Part shown: piece after piece, positions 55,221 through 62,617 of the stretch
Position numbering within the stretch: position 1 is the first letter of the stretch
Layout of the letters: each line of letters starts with the position of its first letter
Source: Thermodesulfovibrio sp.
Lineage (GTDB): Bacteria; Nitrospirota; Thermodesulfovibrionia; Thermodesulfovibrionales; Thermodesulfovibrionaceae
Assembly (NCBI GenBank): GCA_020725335.1
Contig: DYFF01000003.1
Location: 1-64,000, forward strand
Direction: 5' to 3'
DNA length: 64,000 bases
Translations under genes and position numbers: made by a program
Notes under the pieces: model-generated
What the model saw: the letters and a program-made list of their open reading frames with translations, nothing else
Databases searched by the model: none
What the model was told of the DNA's origin: nothing

Positions 55221-57476
55221 CTACCATAAAACAAAAAGTTTTTTTAAATTTTCCCATTCTCTATAAGGCTTAAGTTTAGTTTCTTCAAAAGTTTTTATTT
55301 CTATTTCACCATTTTCTTTTTCCCTTATCTGAATAGCACCATCTATGTCTGTTCTGTAAATTGCGCATTTTCCATTTAGATATTCCAATAATTTTTGATT
55401 AGGATGACCATAGGGATTATTTTTACCTACTGAAATTATGCAAATTTGAGGAGATACTACCTGATAGAAGTCTTCAAAAAAGGAACTTTTACTTCCATGA
55501 TGAGGGATTTTTAGTATATCTGCCTTGAGATAATTTATAGGGATACTTGCAAGTGCCTCTTTGCCTGCATCAGAGGTAAAAAGGAAAATTTTTTCGTTGC
55601 ATTTCAGACTAAAAACAAGGCCTAATTCATTACTATCCCTCATAATTGATGAAGTATAGAATCCTTTGTAGGGGTGTAAAATTGTAAAGATGCAATTCCC
55701 AGACTTTAAAATATCTCCTCTTTGCAGATGCCTTACATTTAGAGGTTCGTTGATATGATATTCTATAAATCCATTATCCCATACTTCCCAAACATTAAAG
55801 TTCTCTATGATTCTTAAAAATCCGCCTGCATGGTCTTTTTGTTCATGAGTAATGATTAGAGCCTGAAGAGTTTTATACCCCTTTGCCTTTAAATATCTTT
55901 CTGCCTCAAAACCTGTCTTACCGGTGTCAACCAAAAAAGCTTGATTTGGTGTTTCAATTACTGTAGAGTCTGCTTGGCCTACGTCAAGAAAGGTTAATTT
56001 AAAGGAGTTTCTGTTTGAATTTATTAAAATAAAGCTGATTAAGACCGCAATTAAAATTAATATAGTTGAAATTGCTAAAGAAAGTTTCCTGCTTATTCCC
56101 TTTAAGCTATAGAAACTAAAAATTATGAAAAAAATGGCTAAATAGATAATTAAAACAGAACCTAAAGGAATGGCTGGTAAAGATAGGGATGAAAAACTTA
56201 AAGAGCTGAGTAAATGCATTAGCCAGAAGCAGACCCCTGCAAGAGAGTTTACAATTTCAGGGAAAGGATAAATTCCTGTGGTCAGATAAATAAAGACAAA
56301 TATCACATTCAAGGGGAAAAGAAGCATTCCTATTAGTAGCCCTGCTGTTAGGTTTGCAATTGGGCTAATAAGGGATAAGTAGTGAAACTTATAAATTACA
56401 AGGGGTGCGGTAATAAGAGAAGCTGAAAAGCTTATCATTAAACTAAGGACTAAATAAGAAAGAAGTTTATTTTTAATCCTATCCTTAAAGCTTTTGTAAA
56501 TATCAGATGCAAAGCCTATTGCAATGGTTGCAAGAAAACTTAACTGAAAGGAAAGGTCTTTAGCTGAAGAAGGGTCTATTATGAGAATAATAAGGCAGGC
56601 AAAGGATACTGTTACTATCCATAAAGATTTTCTCTCTGTTAAAACACCGAGCATAAAAAATATTGCCATTATAAAAGCCCTTGTGGAAGGATAGTTTGGT
56701 TCTATCAACAGGTAATAAAAAAGGAGAATAGGAAAACAGAAAATAATACTTAGTTGGGATGGCTTAACATAGAGTGTCAAACGAATAAGCCACTTGTATG
56801 GTATAAATCGGGTCAAGTTTTTGAAAATTAAGAAAAACACCGTAAAAAGTAGGCTAAAATGTGCTCCTGAAATGCTTAAAAGATGAATAAGACCAGTTCT
56901 TTGGAAATCTTCCCTTATTTGTTTTGATATTTCATGTCTGTGTCCCGTAGTCATAGCAATCATAACAGCTGAAGTATTTTCATTTAATTTTGTTTTTAGT
57001 TCCCTATTGATTTTTTCCTGTGCGAGCTTAAAGATGCTTAGATTTAAACTCCCTTCCTCAATCATCTGAAGGGCATAGCAAAAATGCTCTTTGCTGAATT
57101 TGTAAGGATTTTTATGCTCCTCAATAGGTTTGCACTCTATGCTATATAATTTTTTCTCTTCAGGCTGCACTTTAGAATAAAGTTTTACATTATTGCCATC
57201 AATAGTTCTAAAAATATGAACATCTTGCTTGCTTGAGATAAGATAACCTTTAAATCTTGTAACTTTCTCCTTATCTGATGGATAATTTTCATAAGTTAAT
57301 AAGCTGTAAAGAAGTCCTAAAAAGGCAATAATAAGGCAAAAAAGAGCAGGGTAAAATCTTTTTTTTATTAGATAAAATGTGCATGGTAAAGAGATAAACA
57401 AAATACAAATTAAGGGGAAATATATAAAGATAATTCCCCCAAAAATACCCAGGGTCAAGGAAATTAAATAGGGCAT
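55221..57476 (-). CDS. comEC: DNA internalization competence protein ComEC/Rec2
   Basis: The 751-residue protein has an N-terminal membrane region with DUF4131, the central Competence domain (TGLIHLLSISGAHFSLLF, PSTRAFIMAIFFMLGVL), and a C-terminal metallo-beta-lactamase domain (FLDVGQADSTVIETPNQAFLVDTG; ITHEQKDHAGG; PHHGSKSS). It forms the inner-membrane DNA uptake channel. With comM here, natural transformation is plausible. It heads the leftward operon; a minus-strand TAGAAT (57498-57493) lies 16 bases before the ATG. Confidence 0.93.
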   Translation of the reverse strand: MPYLISLTLGIFGGIIFIYFPLICILFISLPCTFYLIKKRFYPALFCLIIAFLGLLYSLLTYENYPSDKEKVTRFKGYLISSKQDVHIFRTIDGNNVKLYSKVQPEEKKLYSIECKPIEEHKNPYKFSKEHFCYALQMIEEGSLNLSIFKLAQEKINRELKTKLNENTSAVMIAMTTGHRHEISKQIREDFQRTGLIHLLSISGAHFSLLFTVFFLIFKNLTRFIPYKWLIRLTLYVKPSQLSIIFCFPILLFYYLLIEPNYPSTRAFIMAIFFMLGVLTERKSLWIVTVSFACLIILIIDPSSAKDLSFQLSFLATIAIGFASDIYKSFKDRIKNKLLSYLVLSLMISFSASLITAPLVIYKFHYLSLISPIANLTAGLLIGMLLFPLNVIFVFIYLTTGIYPFPEIVNSLAGVCFWLMHLLSSLSFSSLSLPAIPLGSVLIIYLAIFFIIFSFYSLKGISRKLSLAISTILILIAVLISFILINSNRNSFKLTFLDVGQADSTVIETPNQAFLVDTGKTGFEAERYLKAKGYKTLQALIITHEQKDHAGGFLRIIENFNVWEVWDNGFIEYHINEPLNVRHLQRGDILKSGNCIFTILHPYKGFYTSSIMRDSNELGLVFSLKCNEKIFLFTSDAGKEALASIPINYLKADILKIPHHGSKSSFFEDFYQVVSPQICIISVGKNNPYGHPNQKLLEYLNGKCAIYRTDIDGAIQIREKENGEIEIKTFEETKLKPYREWENLKKLFVLW

Positions 57477-57517
57477 AAAATTTAATCCCTAAATTCTATC
57501 ACTTGTTAGTCTCCTCT

Positions 57518-57580
57518 GTCATCCCGAGCCGAAGCAAAGCGTAGCCCTTGAGCCTTAAGCGAATGGCCTGTAATGAATCC
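57518..57580 (+). repeat. Long variant of the GTCATTCC palindromic repeat
   Basis: Starts GTCATCCCGAGCCGAAGC and ends in TGAATCC. It shares the GAGCCGAAGC...AAGCG core and overall length with the copy at 62227-62284, so the family has a long subtype with an extra inner segment. Confidence 0.6.
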
Positions 57581-57595
57581 ATCATACACCACTTT

Positions 57596-57622
57596 GTCAT
57601 TCCGAACGGAGTGAGGAATCTC
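57596..57622 (+). repeat. Short copy of the GTCATTCC palindromic repeat
   Basis: A 27-base copy with both conserved ends (GTCATTCCGA and GAGGAATCTC) and a minimal center of only about seven bases, CGGAGTGAG. Confidence 0.7.
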
Positions 57623-57775
57623 CTCTTTTTCAGAAACTCCTTTAGAATTACCCATAATAATTGAACTGCCTCCGATCTTTTAACTATTTGAATTTTTAGC
57701 ATTTTTATATATATAATTTCTAAGTTGTTAACCAAAGATATAGCCGAAGGAATTCTTTTTTATGAAATATGTTGA

Positions 57776-57808
57776 AATTCCTCACCTGTTTTGCAGGTTC
57801 GGAATTAC
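57776..57808. repeat. Inverted copy of the palindromic repeat with different arms
   Basis: AATTCCTCACCTG...CAGGTTCGGAATTAC keeps the family ends but has a central stem ACCTG/CAGGT with loop TTTTG, unlike the other copies. Confidence 0.6.
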
Positions 57809-57905
57809 AAAATAGCAGGCTTGAAATGAAAAAAGCAGGTTAGGACTTGCATGAAAAAAAGCGGGTCATGGTAAATCAACATTTGTAATAAAACTTGGAG
57901 GTTCT

Positions 57906-60491
57906 ATGAATCAAAACTATGATTTCAAAAATATAGAAGCCCGATGGCAAAAAGAATGGATTGAAAACAAACTTTTTGAAGTAAATGAAGAACAATCAAA
58001 AAAGAAGTTTTACTGTCTTGAGATGTTCCCCTATCCAAGTGGGAGAATTCACATGGGGCATGTGCGTAACTATGCAATTGGTGATGTAATTTCAAGATAC
58101 AAGAGAATGCAAGGTCTTAGTGTGCTTCATCCTATGGGATGGGATGCCTTCGGACTTCCTGCTGAAAATGCTGCAATAAAGCACGGAGTGCATCCAGCAA
58201 AATGGACTTATGAAAATATAGATTATATGAAAGCTCAACTTATTAATCTTGGTTTAAGCTATGACTGGAGACGGGAAGTGACGACTTGCTCTCCTGAATA
58301 CTACAGGTGGAATCAATGGATATTTTTGAAACTCTATGAGAAAGGGCTTGCTTACAGAAAAGCCTCTTTTGTTAACTGGTGTCCTTCCTGTGCAACAGTG
58401 CTTGCCAATGAACAGGTAATTGACGGAGCTTGCTGGAGATGTGAAAGTCAAGTTGAGCAAAAGGAACTCGAGCAGTGGTTTTTAAAGATTACAGCTTATG
58501 CTGAAGAGTTACTCAGGGACTGTGATAGCCTTACTGGTTGGCCTGAAAAAGTGCTTACTATGCAGCGTAACTGGATAGGCAAAAGCGAGGGAGTAGAGGT
58601 TGACTTTCCTATAGATGGAATGAAGGAGGCTTTAAGAATCTATACCACAAGACCAGATACTATATTTGGTGTAACTTTCATGTGTATCTCTCCTGAACAT
58701 CCTATAGCTGAAAGGCTATGTGAAGACAAAGAGGCATTAAGAAGAATAAGACAATTACAGCGTGAGCCAGAGGTTAAAGAGGGGGTATTTACAGGTAAGT
58801 ATGCCATAAATCCGCTAAATGGAGAGAGAGTACCTATCTGGATTGCCAATTTTGTTCTTATGGAATACGGAACAGGTGCAATAATGAGTGTGCCAGCTCA
58901 TGACCAGAGAGATTTTGAGTTTGCTACAAGATATGGAATCCCTATAAAGGTAGTGATAAAACCAGAGAGAATAGAACTATCAGAACCTCTTAAAGAAGCC
59001 TATGAAGAGGAAGGAGTAATGGTTAATTCAGGTTCTTTTTCAGGGCTTCCATCTTCTGAAGGCAAAAAAGCAGTAGCCAACTATATTGAACAAAAGGGAA
59101 TGGGTAAAAAGACAGTAAACTATAGACTCCGTGATTGGGGAATTTCAAGACAGCGTTATTGGGGAACTCCTATACCCATAATATATTGCGATAAATGCGG
59201 AATAGTTCCTGTTCCAGAAAAAGACTTGCCCGTGATTCTTCCGGATAATGTAAATCTTACAGGTAAAGGTGAGTCTCCTCTTAAATATGTGGATGACTTT
59301 TTCAAGACAAAATGTCCTCGCTGTGGTGCTGACGCAAGAAGAGAAACAGATACTATGGATACCTTTATTGACTCCTCATGGTATTTTGTAAGATATTGCT
59401 CCCTTCATGAGGAAGAGGCTCTCCACAGGGAAAAAATAAAATATTGGATGCCTGTAGACCAGTATATTGGCGGAATTGAGCATGCAGTGCTTCATCTGCT
59501 CTATGCAAGATTTTTCACAAAAGTGCTTCGTGACCTCGGCATTGTTCCCTTTGATGAACCCTTTGAAAGACTTCTTACACAGGGTATGGTATGCATGGAA
59601 AGCTATCGCTGTCCACAGCATGAATGGCTTTTTCCAAAGGAAGTAAAAGAGGGGAAATGCATCCACTGCGGAAGCCCTATTACAGTAGGAAGAGTAGAAA
59701 AGATGTCTAAATCAAAGAAAAACATTGTTGACCCTGATGAGATGATTGAACAGTATGGCACAGACACGGTAAGAGTATTCACTCTCTTTGCTGCACCACC
59801 TGAAAAAGACCTTGAATGGTCTTCTCAGGGTGTTGAAGGAGCTCATAGGTTTTTAAAGAGGGTATATGCTCTCGTATATAAACACCATGAGTGGTTAAAG
59901 AATACATCTATAGGTGAAGCAGAGACAAGATACCTCGGTCGCTTATGCTCCCTCGGGATGACAGAGAAGAGTCATTCCGAGGCACGAAGTGCCGAGGAAT
60001 CCCCCATCCTTAGCCTCATCCACAGAACAATAAAACGGGTAACCCTTGATATAGAAAAGGAATACCAGTTTAACACAGCAATTGCCCGACTTATGGAGTT
60101 TGTAAATGAAGTTTATGGTTATGAACCAAAAACTGATGAAGAACGTATAATATTTAAGTTTGCTATAAGAAACTTTCTTATACTTTTAAGTCCCTTTGCA
60201 CCTAATATTGCAGATGAACTCTGGAATGCAATTGGATACCATGGTTTTATTCTTAATCAGCCATGGCCTCAGTATGATGAAGAACTTGCCCGTGAGCAGA
60301 TGATAGAGCTTGTAGTGCAGATAAACGGTAAAGTACGTTCAAAAATAATGATTTCTCAGGGCATGAGTGATGAAGAAATAGTAAAGATTGCTCTTGAAGA
60401 TGAAAAAGTTAAGCAATGGATAATTGGTAAAGAGATTCTCAAAGTTATCCCCGTAAAAGGCAAGCTTGTAAATATAGTGGTGAAGGGATAG
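57906..60491 (+). CDS. leuS: Leucyl-tRNA synthetase with in-frame repeat insertion
   Basis: The 861-residue class I synthetase has HMGH in [13 protein letters not shown], the editing domain ([27 protein letters not shown]), and KMSKS in [14 protein letters not shown]. It charges tRNA-Leu, such as the GAG isoacceptor in this window. Near residues 675-701, between the catalytic core and the anticodon-binding domain, a segment [20 protein letters not shown] is encoded by copies of the palindromic repeat family. The reading frame continues through it into the normal [22 protein letters not shown] Shine-Dalgarno precedes the ATG. The enzyme should be active, because the site is a variable surface loop in other LeuS. 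Confidence 0.97.
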   Translation: MNQNYDFKNIEARWQKEWIENKLFEVNEEQSKKKFYCLEMFPYPSGRIHMGHVRNYAIGDVISRYKRMQGLSVLHPMGWDAFGLPAENAAIKHGVHPAKWTYENIDYMKAQLINLGLSYDWRREVTTCSPEYYRWNQWIFLKLYEKGLAYRKASFVNWCPSCATVLANEQVIDGACWRCESQVEQKELEQWFLKITAYAEELLRDCDSLTGWPEKVLTMQRNWIGKSEGVEVDFPIDGMKEALRIYTTRPDTIFGVTFMCISPEHPIAERLCEDKEALRRIRQLQREPEVKEGVFTGKYAINPLNGERVPIWIANFVLMEYGTGAIMSVPAHDQRDFEFATRYGIPIKVVIKPERIELSEPLKEAYEEEGVMVNSGSFSGLPSSEGKKAVANYIEQKGMGKKTVNYRLRDWGISRQRYWGTPIPIIYCDKCGIVPVPEKDLPVILPDNVNLTGKGESPLKYVDDFFKTKCPRCGADARRETDTMDTFIDSSWYFVRYCSLHEEEALHREKIKYWMPVDQYIGGIEHAVLHLLYARFFTKVLRDLGIVPFDEPFERLLTQGMVCMESYRCPQHEWLFPKEVKEGKCIHCGSPITVGRVEKMSKSKKNIVDPDEMIEQYGTDTVRVFTLFAAPPEKDLEWSSQGVEGAHRFLKRVYALVYKHHEWLKNTSIGEAETRYLGRLCSLGMTEKSHSEARSAEESPILSLIHRTIKRVTLDIEKEYQFNTAIARLMEFVNEVYGYEPKTDEERIIFKFAIRNFLILLSPFAPNIADELWNAIGYHGFILNQPWPQYDEELAREQMIELVVQINGKVRSKIMISQGMSDEEIVKIALEDEKVKQWIIGKEILKVIPVKGKLVNIVVKG
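59928..60003. repeat. Palindromic repeat pair inserted inside leuS
   Basis: Two units lie back to back: an inverted one (about 59928-59962, ending CTCGGGATGAC) and a direct one (59971-60003, GTCATTCCGAGG...GCCGAGGAATCCC). The direct unit is identical over 33 bases to the intergenic copy at 62032-62064. The same inverted-plus-direct arrangement is found at 62075-62148. Base composition is clearly more GC-rich than the flanking leuS codons. Confidence 0.9.
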
Positions 60492-60548
60492 CTAAAAGGT
60501 GCTATTATAAGTTATGTTTCGTCTAAATAAAATTGCAGGGATAAAATT

Positions 60549-61058
60549 ATGAGAAAAAATTTTGTATTAGCTTTAATTCTCTTTAGCCTTTTCACCTTCA
60601 GCTGCGGATATAGCATTTATACAAAAGCTGATTTGCCTTTTCAGGAAATATATTTGAGAAATGTTGAAAATCTCACTCTTGAACCAGGTCTTCAGGATAA
60701 AATGAGAAAAATTGCCTATCAAAGTCTCTCTGAAAACGGATTTACTTTAACCTCCACTGCAGAAAAAATACTTGACCTTCAAATAAAAAACTATAGACTA
60801 ATAACCCTCTCTGAAATAGGGCTTACAACAGTGGAATACGAAGTGCAAATTGATGTAAAGGCAATACTATACACCAAAAATGGAGAAAAGCTAAGTGAAT
60901 TTAATCCCTCTTCACCATTCAGAACAGTTTTCAGAACAACAAGAGAGCTTCAGAGAGTAATTGCAGACAGAAACCTTGCTATTGAAAGCCTCCTTCGGGA
61001 CATATGTGACGATTTAATAAGAAAGCTAATTTTTGATGCTACAGATTCAAAGATTTGA
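60549..61058 (+). CDS. lptE: LptE-like LPS assembly lipoprotein
   Basis: A 169-residue protein with an N-terminal lipoprotein signal (NFVLALILFSLFTFSCGYSI, lipid cysteine at 19) and the family's GYSI start of the mature region, followed by IYLRNVENLTLEPGLQDKM and VEYEVQIDVKAILY. LptE plugs the LptD barrel in LPS export. The leuS-lptE-holA order is conserved in many Gram-negatives and supports the call, since LptE sequences diverge. AGGG precedes the ATG. Confidence 0.85.
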   Translation: MRKNFVLALILFSLFTFSCGYSIYTKADLPFQEIYLRNVENLTLEPGLQDKMRKIAYQSLSENGFTLTSTAEKILDLQIKNYRLITLSEIGLTTVEYEVQIDVKAILYTKNGEKLSEFNPSSPFRTVFRTTRELQRVIADRNLAIESLLRDICDDLIRKLIFDATDSKI

Positions 61059-61887
61059 AGAACAGATAAAAAAGGGACTGCTTGAAAAAATTTATTTCCT
61101 CTTTGCCACAGAACCCTTTTTTCTCTTTGAAGCAGTAAGATTAATTCGTAAAAATTTCAACCCTATCACCATAGAATCCTATGAATATCCTGAGGAAGTT
61201 GACACTACAGCTTTGATGACCACTCACTCACTCTTTGCAGAAAAAAGGATACTGATAGTGAGCAACTTTGAAAAGATTAAGAAAACAGAAAAAAGAATAG
61301 AATGGCTTACTAAGGTGAAAAACGCTTTAGCCCCTCCAATTAGCCTCATTATTCTATCAAATACATCAACCAAAGAGATACCCGATGAACTGGATTTTAT
61401 AAGAGGTGAAAGAATCAGCTCCTTTAATCTTGATGTAGGTGAAAGAGATTTAGAAGAATGGATATCATATAAAGCCTCTGAACAGGGAATAAATTTAAAA
61501 TTTGATGCTATTTCCTATCTCATTGACATAACAAATGGGCAACCAGGACTCCTTTCCTCTGAAATTGAAAAGATTTCTCTGCTTACAGAAAAAAATCAAT
61601 TGGGTTTATCTGACATAAAAGAGATTCTTTCAGAGGTTGCAGAATATAAGACCTTTGACCTTATTGACGCAATAGAGAGAAAGGACACTGAAAAAGCCTT
61701 CAAAATACTTGAACAAATTAAAACTACCGATGCTGATATGGTGTTAGGAGCATTAAATTGGTATTACTCAAGAAAGCCCTACACAGATGGAAAAATTTAT
61801 CACCTTCTTTATAATGCCAATCTTTCTTTGAGACAATCCCGTTCCCTCAGCCTTGACTTACTATTATATGAATTATTGAAAAGCTAA
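61036..61887 (+). CDS. holA: DNA polymerase III delta subunit
   Basis: HolA is the clamp-loader subunit that opens the sliding clamp. The 283-residue protein has an AAA+-like N-terminus (IYFLFATEPFFLFEAVRLI, LFAEKRILIVSNFEKIKK) and the DPSSAKD-like central helices, ending in LSLDLLLYELLKS. It is shorter than the roughly 340 residues of E. coli HolA. The track begins at TTG 61033; I prefer ATG 61036. It overlaps lptE by 23 bases. Gene order supports the identification. Confidence 0.85.
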   Translation: MLQIQRFEEQIKKGLLEKIYFLFATEPFFLFEAVRLIRKNFNPITIESYEYPEEVDTTALMTTHSLFAEKRILIVSNFEKIKKTEKRIEWLTKVKNALAPPISLIILSNTSTKEIPDELDFIRGERISSFNLDVGERDLEEWISYKASEQGINLKFDAISYLIDITNGQPGLLSSEIEKISLLTEKNQLGLSDIKEILSEVAEYKTFDLIDAIERKDTEKAFKILEQIKTTDADMVLGALNWYYSRKPYTDGKIYHLLYNANLSLRQSRSLSLDLLLYELLKS

Positions 61888-62031
61888 GGGATGAGACCCT
61901 GTCCCTTTGCTATCGCTCAAGGTCAGAGTTACAAAAAGGGAGGAGGAGACTCTTCGGGACAATGTCTCTCAGAGTGACAGAAAGAAAGTATCCCGAGACA
62001 CTCTCTCTTTCATTCCGAGGACTCCCATCCT

Positions 62032-62064
62032 GTCATTCCGAGGCACGAAGTGCCGAGGAATCCC
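62032..62064 (+). repeat. Repeat unit identical to the one inside leuS
   Basis: GTCATTCCGAGGCACGAAGT and the following bases match leuS 59971-60003 without a difference over 33 bases. The central stem is GGCAC/GTGCC with a GAA loop. Confidence 0.92.
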
Positions 62065-62113
62065 TTCCACCTTGAGGAGACCCCTCGCTAACGCTCGGGG
62101 TGACAAAGAGAGA

Positions 62114-62148
62114 GTCATTCCGAGGGACTCAATGTCCCGAGGAATCTC
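62114..62148 (+). repeat. Intact repeat unit with GGGAC/GTCCC stem
   Basis: The 35-base unit keeps the ends of the family but has a different central stem, GGGAC with GTCCC around TCAAT. With the inverted unit just before it, it copies the composite arrangement found in leuS. Confidence 0.9.
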
Positions 62149-62372
62149 TGATCTGCTCCATTACGGGAAAAGGGATGGGATTACTCCCCCTCGCTTTGCT
62201 CGGGGTCGGAATTACAGAGTAAGGCTGTTATTCCGAGCCGAAGCGAAGCCCGAGGCAGTAGGCGAAGGGTCTGCGAGGAATCTCCGTCCACTGTGTCCAT
62301 AATTCAACATTGTGTGTTTCGAAGAATACATTTTAATATAGATAAACTTTTAAAATTCAACCTTTAACCTCT

Positions 62373-62436
62373 GGCAGACAAATTGCTGATGATTACTGTT
62401 GTAAGTCAGAGAAGCAATTGTGACGAGGAAACTGCC
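62373..62436. repeat. Nested inverted repeat upstream of the porin promoter
   Basis: The outer arms GGCAG (62373-62377) and CTGCC (62432-62436) and inner arms ACAAATTGCT and AGCAATTGT could form a cruciform or RNA fold. It lies just before the -35 box. Function unknown; could be an operator or decayed mobile element end. Confidence 0.4.
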
Positions 62437-62439
62437 CCC

Positions 62440-62468
62440 TTGACAGAGGGGAGAAAGTATGTTAAAAT
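62440..62468 (+). promoter_or_regulatory. Near-consensus sigma-70 promoter of the porin gene
   Basis: A perfect TTGACA (62440-62445) is separated by exactly 17 bases from TAAAAT (62463-62468). The start should fall near 62475, about 143 bases before the GTG. The -35 box is flanked by CCCC and GGGG, which may matter for regulation. Strength suits an abundant outer-membrane protein. Confidence 0.8.
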
Positions 62469-62530
62469 TTTTTAAACTTTAAAAAAAGGAGGTGAGAGGC
62501 AAGCACGGTGCAACGGGGGCAACCCCATAT

Positions 62531-62561
62531 GTCATTCCGAGGGCTTTAGTCCGAGGAATCT
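62531..62561 (+). repeat. Palindromic repeat inside the porin leader
   Basis: A 31-base copy with family ends and stem GGGCT/AGTCC (one G-T pair). It lies within the predicted transcript between promoter and start codon, so it would fold in the 5' untranslated mRNA. Confidence 0.8.
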
Positions 62562-62617
62562 GTTGTCTTACCACCGTCCTTGACGGTGTAACTGAACTAA
62601 CCGATGGAGGTTAGGAA

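Larger units (their letters stand above)
57477..57905. other. Repeat-rich intergenic region between comEC and leuS
   Basis: This 429-base divergent spacer has no credible gene; the track ORF 57499-57735 is a translation of repeats. It holds three copies of the GTCATTCC palindromic family (listed separately) and the leuS Shine-Dalgarno (GGAGG, 57897-57901). No terminator or T-box-like element was recognised. Confidence 0.7.
61889..62284. repeat. Array of GTCATTCC palindromic repeats
   Basis: About 400 bases after holA are nearly filled by at least seven units in both orientations: 61889-61932 and 61946-61978 (degenerate, inverted), 62011-62030 (partial), 62032-62064, 62075-62104 (inverted), 62114-62148, 62177-62215 and 62227-62284 (long type). 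Ends (GTCATTCCGAG, GAGGAATC) are conserved while the central stems differ in sequence but keep pairing. The ORF 61907-62302 is an artefact of the array. Confidence 0.88.
62285..62617. other. Upstream and leader region of the porin gene
   Basis: This 333-base stretch has no ORF that I can support. It holds a nested inverted repeat (62373-62436), a consensus promoter (62440-62468), and an untranslated leader of about 143 bases with a strong isolated anti-16S match AAGGAGGTGA (62486-62495), a GGGG/CCCC hairpin, a palindromic repeat (62531-62561), a CACCGTC/GACGGTG hairpin (near 62572-62588), and the actual ribosome site GGAGG (62606-62610). Confidence 0.7.

Noticed and set aside
57499-57735. 78-residue ORF between comEC and leuS
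   Set aside because: Its peptide (FLTPFGMTK, LLRLGMTEE) is translated repeat units; no ribosome site and no homology that I recognise.
57777-57905. T-box leader for leuS
   Set aside because: I could not find a T-box consensus, specifier stem or terminator/antiterminator pair; only repeats and a normal Shine-Dalgarno are visible.
59928-60003. Frameshift or pseudogene in leuS caused by the repeat
   Set aside because: The reading frame continues through the insert and the downstream LeuS sequence is conserved to the end.
61889-62284. CRISPR array
   Set aside because: Units are in both orientations, differ in length and lack regular unique spacers.
61907-62302. 131-residue ORF after holA
   Set aside because: It is entirely made of palindromic repeat copies read through ([21 protein letters not shown]) and has no ribosome site or recognisable fold.
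62507-62550. Short leader ORF (GTG CAA CGG ...) after the AAGGAGGTGA site in the porin leader
   Set aside because: It would encode only about 13 residues, spacing from the ribosome site is too long, and its end is inside a mobile repeat.
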